From: Candidatus Omnitrophota bacterium
Lineage (GTDB): Bacteria; Ratteibacteria; UBA8468; B48-G9; DSTR01
Direction of reading: 5' to 3'
Length of the DNA: 10,254 nt
Assembly: GCA_023818865.1 (NCBI GenBank)
Contig: JAMWDF010000072.1
Coordinates: forward strand, 1 to 10,254
Under the pieces are notes generated by a model that worked only from the letters and a program-made list of their open reading frames with translations, made no database searches and was not told the DNA's origin. The translations under genes and the position numbers were made by a program. Each line of letters begins with the position of its first letter. Within the stretch, counting starts at the first letter, position 1. Positions 1 through 6,978 of this stretch are shown here, piece after piece.

Positions 1-63
1 AATGGCGGTGACCCAAAGAATTATTCTGGCATTCTTTCTTTTCCGAAAAAACTTCATTACCAT
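1..63 (-). CDS. N-terminal fragment of a probable membrane-anchored or exported protein (partial)
   Basis: On the minus strand an ATG at 63 opens a frame with no stop up to the window edge, giving 21 codons that read MVMKFFRKRKNARIILWVTA followed by I. A purine-rich ribosome binding site, AGGGGG (minus strand, 73..68), lies 4 nt before this ATG and 10 nt before a second in-frame ATG at 57, so either could be the start. The strongly basic N-terminus followed by the beginning of a hydrophobic run is what a signal anchor or signal peptide looks like. It vaguely resembles the N-termini of SurA/PpiD-type peptidyl-prolyl isomerases, but 21 residues are too few to name a family. It lies 36 nt downstream of the rsmI stop on the same strand, so it is probably co-transcribed with rsmI. 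Confidence 0.55.
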   Translation of the reverse strand, partial: MVMKFFRKRKNARIILWVTAI

Positions 64-99
64 AATTCCCCCTGTCAAATGAGTTTCTTACATAGTAAA

Positions 100-840
100 T
101 TAGGCGGAGGTCAACAGACTTCCTCCACTCTGTTTTTCTCTAGGTAAATTGCTGAATCGGTTTCTCGTCTCTGTTTTGGGCTTTCCTCTCACCAGGATAA
201 CAAATTCACCCCTAACTTTTTCTTTCTGAAGCCAATTGGCTATATCTGTTGACTGTCCTGTTTGGATCTCTTCAAACTTCTTGGTCAGCTCCCGACAGAG
301 AGTGACCTCCCGGTTGCCGAAAATTTCCTGGAGTAATTGCATTGTCTGCTGGAGACGATGAACTGATTCAAAGAAAACCAAGGTTTCTTCGTAATTCTTT
401 AACTTCTCAAAGAGCCTTTTCTTTTTGCCTATTTTCCGCGGCAAAAATCCGTAAAAGGCGACCGAATCAGCTGGAAGACCAGAGACAGAGAGAGCCGCGG
501 TTAAAGAAGAGGGGCCAGGGATGGGCGAAACCGGAATGCCAGCCTCTCTGGCTGCTCTTACCAGGAGATAGGCTGGGTCAGATATGCCTGGAGTGCCCCG
601 GTCGCAGACTAGAGCAAGGGTTTTTCCCGCCTTAAGCATCCGGATGAGGCCAGTCACCCTCTCTTTTTCCTTTTCCCGGAAAAAACTGAAGAGAGGCTTT
701 TCAATGCCATAATGTTTCAGCAATTTCAACGTTTCCCGGGTATCTTCGCAGACAATGCTATCCACCTTCTTTAAGATTTCCAGCGCCCTCAAGGTGATGT
801 CACTCAAGTTCCCGATTGGCGTCCCGACTACATAAAGCAT
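100..840 (-). CDS. rsmI: 16S rRNA (cytidine(1402)-2'-O)-methyltransferase RsmI
   Basis: RsmI uses S-adenosylmethionine to 2'-O-methylate C1402 of 16S rRNA in the ribosomal decoding centre. The 246-residue protein shows the tetrapyrrole-methylase fold signatures in order: GTPIGN (6-11), CEDTR (31-35), DRGTPGISDP (80-89), IPGPSS (107-112), FYGFLP (129-134), FESVHR (158-163), CRELTK (182-187) and GEFVI (211-215). I chose the ATG at 840 over an upstream in-frame TTG at 852 because GGAGG (minus 850..846) sits 5 nt before the ATG and overlaps the TTG, and because family members typically begin right before the GTPIGN strand. The E. coli protein is about 286 residues. This one ends soon after the methylase domain with a polar tail (roughly 220-246), so the small C-terminal helical domain of longer homologues appears to be missing. 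It is transcribed divergently from apgM, with the partial gene at 1-63 downstream. Confidence 0.95.
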   Translation of the reverse strand: MLYVVGTPIGNLSDITLRALEILKKVDSIVCEDTRETLKLLKHYGIEKPLFSFFREKEKERVTGLIRMLKAGKTLALVCDRGTPGISDPAYLLVRAAREAGIPVSPIPGPSSLTAALSVSGLPADSVAFYGFLPRKIGKKKRLFEKLKNYEETLVFFESVHRLQQTMQLLQEIFGNREVTLCRELTKKFEEIQTGQSTDIANWLQKEKVRGEFVILVRGKPKTETRNRFSNLPREKQSGGSLLTSA

Positions 841-843
841 TCT

Positions 844-850
844 CTCCTCC
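844..850 (-). promoter_or_regulatory. Ribosome binding site fixing the rsmI start
   Basis: The minus strand reads GGAGGAG here. Its GGAGG core lies 5 nt before ATG 840. It overlaps the in-frame TTG at 852..850, which therefore cannot be served by it, so the shorter 246-residue form is favoured. Confidence 0.8.
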
Positions 851-858
851 AAAATGTC

Positions 859-887
859 TTGACTTTTTCCCAGGTAGATTATATCCT
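859..887 (+). promoter_or_regulatory. Predicted sigma70-type promoter for the apgM-rnf operon
   Basis: TTGACT (859-864, 5/6 to the -35 consensus) is followed after 17 nt by TATCCT (882-887, 4/6). The start point would be near 894, giving a leader of about 40 nt that contains AAGGAGG at 916-922. An alternative -10, TATATC at 880-885, would need a 15-nt spacer. No other promoter-like site is evident before apgM, so this is the best candidate for the whole six-gene operon. The -10 region is shared with the oppositely directed rsmI promoter. Confidence 0.45.
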
Positions 888-906
888 ACCGCCATCAGTT
901 TCCCAA
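878..906 (-). promoter_or_regulatory. Predicted sigma70-type promoter for rsmI
   Basis: On the minus strand, TTGGGA (906..901, 4/6 match to the -35 consensus) is followed after exactly 17 nt by a perfect TATAAT (883..878). Transcription would start near 871, leaving a leader of about 30 nt to the rsmI ATG with its ribosome binding site. The box matches and spacing are read directly; activity is inferred. It overlaps the plus-strand promoter for apgM. Confidence 0.6.
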
Positions 907-932
907 ATATCTTTTAAGGAGGTAGAAAGCAG

Positions 933-2147
933 ATGGACACAGAGAAAATTTTGCCTCAGTTGGTGCAAAAGAATGAAAGCAAAATTCTTTTGGTGGTAAT
1001 TGACGGACTGGGGGGGTTACCGCATCCGGACACTGGATTGACCGAACTGGAAGGTGCCCATATACCCAACCTGGATGCTTTAGCCCATGGCGCTGCCTGC
1101 GGATTAATGATTCCAGTGGCTTTGGGAGTTACTCCAGGAAGTGGTCCAGCCCACCTGGGTCTTTTTGGCTATGATCCGATTAAGTATCAGATCGGCCGGG
1201 GAATCTTAGAGTGCTTGGGTATCGGATTGAGTGTAGGTAAAGAAGATCTGGCCATCAGGGGGAATTTTGCCACAATTGATAGCGAAGGTGTGGTGACCGA
1301 TAGACGAGCAGGCAGGATTTCCACTGAGGAGAACCGACGGCTGGTTGATCTTTTACAAAAGGAAATTGGAGAAATCTCTGGGGCTAAATTCACCATCAAG
1401 ACAGTGAAGGAGCATCGGGTGGCGATTGTGGTCTCAGGCGGAGATTTGTCGGCGGCGGTCACGGAAAACGACCCGCAGAAAGAAGGAAAAAGATTGCGAG
1501 CGGTTGAGCCTGTCTCTCCGGAAGGAGACCGGACAGCGAAACTTCTAACAGAATTTCTGAGGAAATCTGAGGCAGCATTGAAAACGACAAATTCCCGGGC
1601 AAACACCCTTTTGTTGAGAGGCTTTTCCAAACTTCCGGAAATACCTACCTTTACTGAACGCTACCTATTGAAAGCGGCTTGCGTAGCCAGTTATCCAATG
1701 TACAAAGGGTTGGCAAAACTGGTGGGGATGGATATCCTTTCTCCTGGCGATAGCCTGGAAGACCAATTGGAAACAATACGCCAGGCTTATCAAGATTACG
1801 ATTTCTTCTACCTTCATCTGAAAAAAACCGATTCTATGGGAGAAGACGGAAATTTTTCCGGAAAGATTCAATCGTTGGAACAGATTGACAGCAAGATTTC
1901 CGCTGTAAAAGAGATGGGTTTTGAAGTAGTGGTAATTACTGGTGACCATTCCACTCCGTCTAGCCTTCGGGGTCATTCTTGGCACCCGGTGCCTTTTATG
2001 CTGCTATCGCGTTACATCATTCCTGACCACGTCAACCGCTTTACCGAACGGGAATGCGCCGAAGGGATGTTAGGTTTGTTTCATTCAACTGAAGCAATGA
2101 TGTTAATGCTCGCTTGTAGTTTGCGGTTGCAAAAGTTTGGAGCCTGA
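933..2147 (+). CDS. apgM: 2,3-bisphosphoglycerate-independent phosphoglycerate mutase, archaeal type (aPGAM)
   Basis: This enzyme interconverts 3- and 2-phosphoglycerate in glycolysis and gluconeogenesis in the cytosol, using two metal ions and a phosphoserine intermediate. The 404-residue length fits the ApgM family, which is shorter than the GpmI type at about 510. Alkaline-phosphatase-superfamily motifs are visible: metal ligand D24 in the VVIDGLGG stretch (21-28), the putative catalytic serine S70 in TPGSGPAHLGLFGYDP (67-82), KKTDSMGEDG (297-306), the GDHSTP motif (337-342) with D338 and H339, and HSWHPVPF (348-355) with H348 and H351. The ATG at 933 follows AAGGAGG (916-922). The stop is 1 nt from the rnfC ATG, so it heads the rnf operon and is probably translationally coupled to it. 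The family is common in archaea and present in scattered, often anaerobic, bacteria. Nothing suggests loss of function. Confidence 0.95.
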   Translation: MDTEKILPQLVQKNESKILLVVIDGLGGLPHPDTGLTELEGAHIPNLDALAHGAACGLMIPVALGVTPGSGPAHLGLFGYDPIKYQIGRGILECLGIGLSVGKEDLAIRGNFATIDSEGVVTDRRAGRISTEENRRLVDLLQKEIGEISGAKFTIKTVKEHRVAIVVSGGDLSAAVTENDPQKEGKRLRAVEPVSPEGDRTAKLLTEFLRKSEAALKTTNSRANTLLLRGFSKLPEIPTFTERYLLKAACVASYPMYKGLAKLVGMDILSPGDSLEDQLETIRQAYQDYDFFYLHLKKTDSMGEDGNFSGKIQSLEQIDSKISAVKEMGFEVVVITGDHSTPSSLRGHSWHPVPFMLLSRYIIPDHVNRFTERECAEGMLGLFHSTEAMMLMLACSLRLQKFGA

Positions 2148-2148
2148 A

Positions 2149-3450
2149 ATGCTTTCTGGAGGAATTCATCCTGTTTCTTTCAAACAGCTGACTCGGGCCC
2201 AGCCCATTCAGAATTTCCCTTTGCCTCAAAAAGTAGTTATTCCCCTTTCCCAGCATACCGGTGCACCAGCCGGGCCGGTAGTGAAAAAAGGTGACTTAGT
2301 GGCTTTAGGTGACCTTATCGGTCAGCCAGAGAGTTTTGTTAGCAGCGCCTATCATGCTAGCCTCGCCGGGAAAATTACTGCCATTGAGCCCTGGTATTTA
2401 CCCTCAAACCGGCGCAGTTTGGCGATAGTGATTGAGGCTGATGGGAGTGACCGAAGAAAACAAAGTAGTCTATCAGACTGGCAAGATTTGACCCCCTCAG
2501 AAATCGTTGAGCGGGTAAAAGCGGCCGGGATTGTGGGTATGGGTGGGGCAGCTTTTCCCACTCATGTGAAACTTTCTGTTCCACCAGGTAGAACCGCAGA
2601 GATGGTAATTTTGAATGCCTGTGAGTGTGAACCATTTCTTACTTGTGATGAACAGGTATTGAGAGAAGAGACAAGCCAGGTTCTGGAAGGATTGCAGGTG
2701 ATTTGCCGAGCAACCGGGGTTTCTGAAGCAGTAATAGCGATGGAAGGGAGCAAAGGCGCTTTAGAGGCTCTGGTGAAAGCCTGTTTTGCTGAAAGGGAGT
2801 GGCCGGCAAGAATGAGGCTTGAGATTCTCCCGGAAAGATACCCTCAGGGAAGCGAAAAACAATTGATTGAAGCGGTGACCGGTCGTCAGGTACCCTCAGG
2901 AAAACTGCCGATAGATGTTGGCTGCCTAGTGTTCAACGTTCAGACATCTTTGGCGGTACTGAAAGCAGTGAGGGAAAACTGGCCGGTGGTAGACCGCGTC
3001 CTGACTGTTTCTGGTCTGGTGGATAGACCGGTGAATTTACGGGTGCCGGTGGGAACTTTGGTGGCAGATATTCTTGATTATCTAGGGATAAAAGTTAAAG
3101 CCGGGCAAAAACTGGTAATGGGTGGGCCGATGATGGGTGTATCTATCCCTGATCAAAATGTCCCTGTTTTGAAGGGTACCAGTGGCCTATTGGTTTTGGG
3201 ACAAAGAGAAGGTTACTCTGAGCAGGCGCCCTGCATTCGTTGTGGCCGTTGTCTGGAAGCCTGTCCTATGGGGTTGGTCCCGGCCGAGATGGGACGACAG
3301 GCCCGAACCGGAAACTGGGACCGGTGTGCCCAGTTAAACGTGAACGACTGTATTGAATGTGGTTGTTGTAGCTATGTTTGTCCTTCAAAATTACCATTAG
3401 TTGCCTGGTTTAAGTGGGCGAAGGCAGAACTAAAAAGAAGGAAATCTTGA
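2149..3450 (+). CDS. rnfC: Rnf electron transport complex subunit RnfC
   Basis: RnfC is the peripheral, cytoplasmic-side subunit that exchanges electrons with NAD(H) through FMN and two [4Fe-4S] clusters. The 433-residue protein begins with the RnfC N-terminal GGIHP motif (4-8). The nucleotide/FMN-binding core shows MGGAAFPT (131-138) and ACECEPFLTCD (157-167), with GGPMMG at 325-330. Two ferredoxin-type motifs lie near the C-terminus: C362, C365, C368, C372 and C401, C404, C407, C411, plus an extra C406. The ATG at 2149 is preferred over an in-frame TTG at 2137 because GGAG (2139-2142) lies 6 nt upstream of it. The gene follows apgM with a 1-nt gap and overlaps rnfD by 1 nt. The protein lacks the long Ala/Lys-rich C-terminal extension of some proteobacterial RnfC proteins and matches the short form. 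Confidence 0.95.
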   Translation: MLSGGIHPVSFKQLTRAQPIQNFPLPQKVVIPLSQHTGAPAGPVVKKGDLVALGDLIGQPESFVSSAYHASLAGKITAIEPWYLPSNRRSLAIVIEADGSDRRKQSSLSDWQDLTPSEIVERVKAAGIVGMGGAAFPTHVKLSVPPGRTAEMVILNACECEPFLTCDEQVLREETSQVLEGLQVICRATGVSEAVIAMEGSKGALEALVKACFAEREWPARMRLEILPERYPQGSEKQLIEAVTGRQVPSGKLPIDVGCLVFNVQTSLAVLKAVRENWPVVDRVLTVSGLVDRPVNLRVPVGTLVADILDYLGIKVKAGQKLVMGGPMMGVSIPDQNVPVLKGTSGLLVLGQREGYSEQAPCIRCGRCLEACPMGLVPAEMGRQARTGNWDRCAQLNVNDCIECGCCSYVCPSKLPLVAWFKWAKAELKRRKS

Positions 3451-4412
3451 TGGAAAAAATTCCTCTTTTAACTCCAGCGCCTCATCTCCGGTCAGCGGAG
3501 ACTACCAGTCGGGTGATGTGGACAGTAGTGCTCGCCCTTATGCCAGCCGCGGCTGGCGGAGTTTACTTTTTTGGCTTTCACGCTCTTAACATTATTCTGG
3601 TGACCATACTTACCTGTGTGATTAGCGAGGTTGTCTGCCAAGCGTTCTTTCGCCGTCCGTTTAGGATTGCTGACGGGAGTGCTGTGGTCACCGGGCTGCT
3701 GCTGTCTTTTGTTATTCCTCCCACATTGCCGCTATGGATGGCTGTTCTGGGCGGGTTTCTGGCCATTTTTTTGGTGAAGGAACTATTCGGCGGTCTGGGC
3801 TACAACATCTTCAACCCAGCTCTGGCTGCTCGGGCGATTCTTCTGGCGTCATTCCCAGTGGAGATGACCCGGTTTTTACCGCCATTTCAGCCTGCTGTAG
3901 ACGCGGTGACCGCCGCCACGCCCCTGGCCATAGTTAAGGAAAATCTTGCCGGTAATCTGCCTTCCCTTGGAAGTCTGTTTTTGGGAATTAGACCTGGCTG
4001 TCTTGGAGAAACCAGTGTCTTATTGCTGTTGGTAGGGGCCGCAATTCTCTTGGCGCGTAAAATTATCACCTGGCACATTCCTTTTACTTATCTGCTGACT
4101 GTGGCTCTTCTGGCCGCTGTTTTTCGTCAGAATGTGTTGTTTCATCTCTTCTCCGGTGGTTTAATTCTCGGGGCTTTCTTTATGGCCACTGATTATGTGA
4201 CTTCCCCGCTTAGTACCAGAGGGAAGTTAATTTTTGGAGTCGGCTGCGGGGTAATCACTATGTTAATTCGGATGCGGGGAGGTTACCCCGAGGGTGTTTG
4301 CTATGCTATTCTCTTTATGAACATACTGGTGCCGGTAATTGACCGGGCAACAATGCCTACGGTCTACGGACAAAGACCGGTTAGAAAAATGAGGTCAGGT
4401 CATGAAAACTAA
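3450..4412 (+). CDS. rnfD: Rnf electron transport complex subunit RnfD (flavinylated membrane subunit)
   Basis: RnfD is an integral membrane subunit related to NqrB that carries covalently bound FMN and takes part in ion-coupled electron transfer. The 320-residue protein is rich in hydrophobic segments, for example around 22-41, 43-64, 79-110, 122-135, 187-203, 211-225, 234-247 and 260-272. It contains the family signatures GGLGYNIFNPALAARA (114-129), TDYVTSPLSTRGK (247-259) and GYPEGVCYAILFMN (278-291). The likely flavinylation motif is DAVTAAT (151-157), with T157 as the attachment residue; alanine occupies the position that is often glycine. I chose ATG 3450, which overlaps the rnfC TGA by 1 nt and has AAGGA (3438-3442) 7 nt upstream, over an earlier ATG at 3414 buried inside rnfC. 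It overlaps rnfG by 11 nt. Confidence 0.95.
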   Translation: MEKIPLLTPAPHLRSAETTSRVMWTVVLALMPAAAGGVYFFGFHALNIILVTILTCVISEVVCQAFFRRPFRIADGSAVVTGLLLSFVIPPTLPLWMAVLGGFLAIFLVKELFGGLGYNIFNPALAARAILLASFPVEMTRFLPPFQPAVDAVTAATPLAIVKENLAGNLPSLGSLFLGIRPGCLGETSVLLLLVGAAILLARKIITWHIPFTYLLTVALLAAVFRQNVLFHLFSGGLILGAFFMATDYVTSPLSTRGKLIFGVGCGVITMLIRMRGGYPEGVCYAILFMNILVPVIDRATMPTVYGQRPVRKMRSGHEN

Positions 4413-4968
4413 AGAACGGGTTGCCGGGGTGGTTATTCTGGTGGTTGTCACCCTGACTGCTGGCTTTCTCCTTTCTCAGGTTTATGCAGTCGCGTCTCCC
4501 CGCATTGAGGAACAAAAAAGAAAGGAAAAAGAAAATTTATGCCAGGAGATATTTCCTGAGGGGAAAAAAATGGAAGATGTCCAGGTCGGTCAGTTGCCAG
4601 TGACCATTGTCTATGACCAGGCTGGAGTAAAATTGGGACAAATTGTGCAAAATCGGGTGACTGGCTATGGAGGGGAAATTTTTTTGCTGGTAGGGGTCGA
4701 CACCGAGGGCAAAATAAGAAAAGTAAAAGTTCTTCAACATAACGAGACACCAGGGCTAGGTGCCAGGGTGGCCCAGGGATCTTTTCTGAAACAGTTTGAT
4801 CAGTTAACTCTGGAGCAGCTTTATCTGAAAACTGAACGGCCTGAAGGGAAGATTGATGCCATCAGCGGGGCGACCATTTCTTCCCGGGCGATTGCCGAAG
4901 GAGTGAGAAAAGCTTTAAATCTGCTTGCTCCGACGGAGAAAAGCGGTTCCTCTGAGAAGGATCTATGA
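4402..4968 (+). CDS. rnfG: Rnf electron transport complex subunit RnfG (FMN-binding)
   Basis: RnfG is an NqrC-like subunit with one membrane anchor and an outward-facing FMN-binding domain. The 188-residue protein has a short basic N-terminus, one transmembrane segment (about 7-30), then a soluble domain. LQHNETPGLGA (111-121) matches the conserved loop of the FMN_bind family. DAISGAT (152-158) is the canonical flavinylation motif, with T158 as the expected attachment residue. Covalent attachment in this family needs the flavin transferase ApbE, which is not in this window. The ATG at 4402 has GAGG (4391-4394) 7 nt upstream and lies within the last codons of rnfD. The stop overlaps the rnfE ATG in an ATGA junction, so coupled translation is likely. 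Confidence 0.95.
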   Translation: MKTKERVAGVVILVVVTLTAGFLLSQVYAVASPRIEEQKRKEKENLCQEIFPEGKKMEDVQVGQLPVTIVYDQAGVKLGQIVQNRVTGYGGEIFLLVGVDTEGKIRKVKVLQHNETPGLGARVAQGSFLKQFDQLTLEQLYLKTERPEGKIDAISGATISSRAIAEGVRKALNLLAPTEKSGSSEKDL

Positions 4969-5573
4969 AAAAACTGGTCAACTGGCAAAGTTTTAGTGAC
5001 GGTCTTTGGAAAGAAAACCCAGTCTTGACATTAATGCTGGGTCTGTGTCCGTTATTGGCCATTTCCAGTTCGGTGACTGATTCCCTAGGAATGGGCGTTG
5101 CTTTTACCTTTGTTCTTTTTGGCTCTAACCTGATTATTTCCGCCATCAGACGGTGGGTGCCTAGTCAGGTGCGCATTCCCGTTTTTATTGTCGTTATCGC
5201 CACCTTTGTGACTATCACTGACTATACCCTGGCGGCTTTTCTCCCCGAACTGAAGAGGAACTTGGGAGTTTTTCTTCCCTTAATCGTTGTTAACTGTATT
5301 GTTCTCGGTCGGGCAGAAGCCTTTGCTGCCAGGAACAATGTATTTAATTCATTGCTGGATGCTCTGGGAATGGGACTTGGTTTTACCCTGGTGATTGTCC
5401 TCATGGCAATCATCAGAGAAGGTCTGGGCAACGGGACTATCGGCCCCCTGACGCTTTTTGGCAAAAATTATAAGCCCTTCCTGATTATGATCCTACCCCC
5501 AGGAGCTTTCTTGGTTCTTGGTTTCTTAATTGCTCTAAAGAATAATCTGGCTGGCCGGAGGAACCGATGCTGA
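4965..5573 (+). CDS. rnfE: Rnf electron transport complex subunit RnfE
   Basis: RnfE is a six-helix membrane subunit, homologous to NqrD, that pairs with RnfA to form the antiparallel core of the complex. The 202-residue protein shows the typical N-terminal stretch with GLWKENPV (13-20) and GLCPLLA (26-32), followed by NLGVFLPLIVVNCIVLGRAE (99-118) and GMGLGFT. C28 and C111 match the two conserved membrane cysteines that, with the RnfA pair, ligate an intramembrane [2Fe-2S] cluster in this family. The ATG lies in a 4-nt ATGA overlap with rnfG. AAGGA (4957-4961) is only 3 nt from the start, so translation probably relies on coupling. The end overlaps rnfA by 7 nt. Confidence 0.95.
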   Translation: MKKLVNWQSFSDGLWKENPVLTLMLGLCPLLAISSSVTDSLGMGVAFTFVLFGSNLIISAIRRWVPSQVRIPVFIVVIATFVTITDYTLAAFLPELKRNLGVFLPLIVVNCIVLGRAEAFAARNNVFNSLLDALGMGLGFTLVIVLMAIIREGLGNGTIGPLTLFGKNYKPFLIMILPPGAFLVLGFLIALKNNLAGRRNRC

Positions 5574-6157
5574 ACCAGCTAAATTTGGGCTTAATTTTTC
5601 TTTCCGCTTTCCTAGTCAACAATATTTTGTTAATTAAGTTTATTGCCCTTTGTTCCTTTTTTGGGCTATCTAACAGCCTGGCGGCTTCTCTCGGGATGGG
5701 CCTGGCCGTGATGTTTGTGATGGTGATGTCGTCTTCAGTCAGTTGGGCGGTTTATCATTACCTCTTGCTGCCGCTCCATCTTGAGTATCTGCGCACCACC
5801 GCTTTTATTTTGACTATAGCTTCCCTGGTGCAATTTGAAGAAATTATCCTCAGAAAGAAATCGCCAGCCCTTTACCGGGCTCTCGGCATTTACCTGCCGC
5901 TGATTACCACCAACTGCGCTATTCTGGCTGCCGCTTTTCTCGGAATTGATTATCAACTAAATTTTCTTCAGAACCTGGTTTACTCCCTGGGTGTTTCTGG
6001 CGGATACTGCCTGGCTATTCTTCTTTTTGCTGGACTGAGAGAAAGGGTGGATAGCGCTCCGGTGCCACCTTCTTTTCAAGGAGTACCAATTGCTTTTATC
6101 ACTGCCAGCCTTATGTCTTTGGCTTTCCTCGGGTTTAAGGGGTTGTTTAAACTTTGA
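5567..6157 (+). CDS. rnfA: Rnf electron transport complex subunit RnfA
   Basis: RnfA is the NqrE-like membrane subunit paired with RnfE. The 196-residue protein is hydrophobic throughout, with about six predicted helices. Family features include FLVNNILLIKFIALCSFFGL (15-34), SLGMGLAVMFVM (41-52), GIYLPLITTNCAIL (107-120) and the C-terminal GVPIAFITASLMSLAFLGF. C29 and C117 are the expected [2Fe-2S] ligands contributed by this subunit. The ATG at 5567 has GGAGG (5557-5561) 5 nt upstream and overlaps rnfE by 7 nt. It is the last plus-strand gene of the operon. The next gene is convergent and its stop lies 14 bp away, so rnfB, which normally follows rnfA, is not here. Confidence 0.95.
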   Translation: MLNQLNLGLIFLSAFLVNNILLIKFIALCSFFGLSNSLAASLGMGLAVMFVMVMSSSVSWAVYHYLLLPLHLEYLRTTAFILTIASLVQFEEIILRKKSPALYRALGIYLPLITTNCAILAAAFLGIDYQLNFLQNLVYSLGVSGGYCLAILLFAGLRERVDSAPVPPSFQGVPIAFITASLMSLAFLGFKGLFKL

Positions 6158-6171
6158 AGATCAGGGCCTGG

Positions 6172-6975
6172 TCAGAAACGGTTCAGCTGGGCCTCGTAGT
6201 CTAAATCCGGGTAGGCCTTTTGCCCCAAGGCTTCCGCTAACGGGTCGTCATCCGGTCCGCAAAAGCCTAAATGGAGATGCCGGCGCCAGCCTTCCGCATA
6301 GGGGAACTTTTTGGAGAGCCGGCCAATCTCCTGAGAGATTTCTACCATCGCGTTGAGGTAAGCGCCCAGACCCTGGCTAATATCCAACCACTCTTTCTGG
6401 CTGCGGTGGAAGGCCAGCATTTGCTTTTTTTGTTCAATTACCCCAGTAATATCCACATAGAGCCCGGCCCGAACCCTTTTTCTCAAAGGGTCTCTCAATC
6501 CATAAGGGAGAGCATGATAGATTGTCACTGCCTGGTGCGTCGGGGGGACTGATGGCTGGGTAAGGAAATTGCGCATTCCGCGGCAGAAGGCGGCTGTTAC
6601 TGCCAGACGGCAGGTATTGGAATGGTCCTCCATATATTCCCAAGGGGAATGAGTAAGGATAATGTTGGGTTGGACCTGCCGGATTACTGCGCAAAGCCTG
6701 GCCAGGATATTCGGTTCGTAATAAACTGCTAAATCATCCACCAGACTCGGGTGAAAAATAGCGCCAATATATTCGGCTGCCTTTCTGGCTTCTTCCCCCC
6801 GGATCGCCACGATCTCGTCTCGGGAATGCTGGGCGGTTCCGCAGGAACCGTTGGCCACGTTCATATAATGAATTTCCCAGCCCACTTCCTTTAAGAGAAT
6901 AAGGGTACCGGCCATCATGAATTCAATATCGTCCGGATGGCAGCCGATAGCCATCGCTCGTCTGGTTTCTGGCAT
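6172..6975 (-). CDS. PIG-L/LmbE family zinc-dependent deacetylase
   Basis: PIG-L family enzymes are zinc hydrolases that remove N-acetyl groups from amino sugars or related substrates, as in MshB and BshB. The substrate here is unknown. The 267-residue protein has the hallmark HPDD motif at 13-16, in which H13 and D16 would bind zinc and D15 act as general base (the numbering happens to match mycobacterial MshB), and a distal EDHSN motif with H118 as the probable third metal ligand. A distinctive C-terminal stretch, YAEGWRRHLHLGF (236-248 approx.), follows a helical region. The ATG at 6975 is preferred because AAGGAGGTG lies just upstream; the open frame continues to 7152 but would invade the rhomboid gene. 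It stands alone between convergent rnfA and a divergent rhomboid gene. No low-molecular-weight thiol or lipid A-like synthesis genes are adjacent to indicate its substrate. Confidence 0.9.
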   Translation of the reverse strand: MPETRRAMAIGCHPDDIEFMMAGTLILLKEVGWEIHYMNVANGSCGTAQHSRDEIVAIRGEEARKAAEYIGAIFHPSLVDDLAVYYEPNILARLCAVIRQVQPNIILTHSPWEYMEDHSNTCRLAVTAAFCRGMRNFLTQPSVPPTHQAVTIYHALPYGLRDPLRKRVRAGLYVDITGVIEQKKQMLAFHRSQKEWLDISQGLGAYLNAMVEISQEIGRLSKKFPYAEGWRRHLHLGFCGPDDDPLAEALGQKAYPDLDYEAQLNRF

Positions 6976-6978
6976 CTT

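Noticed and set aside
2137..2148. TTG start for rnfC adding four residues
   Set aside because: It lies on top of the ribosome binding site GGAG (2139-2142), which serves the ATG at 2149. The family N-terminus begins close to the GGIHP motif.
3414..3449. Earlier ATG for rnfD within rnfC
   Set aside because: It would add a 12-residue charged stretch encoded within rnfC. ATG 3450 has a well-spaced ribosome binding site and a typical stop-start overlap.
6159..6173. Hairpin with a 6-bp stem and 3-nt loop between convergent rnfA and the PIG-L gene, a possible bidirectional terminator
   Set aside because: The stem is short, includes a G-T pair and overlaps the PIG-L stop. Neither strand has a convincing T-tract after it.
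6090..6552. Plus-strand open frames opposite the PIG-L gene
   Set aside because: They are antisense to a gene with clear catalytic motifs, have no good ribosome binding site and are low-complexity translations.
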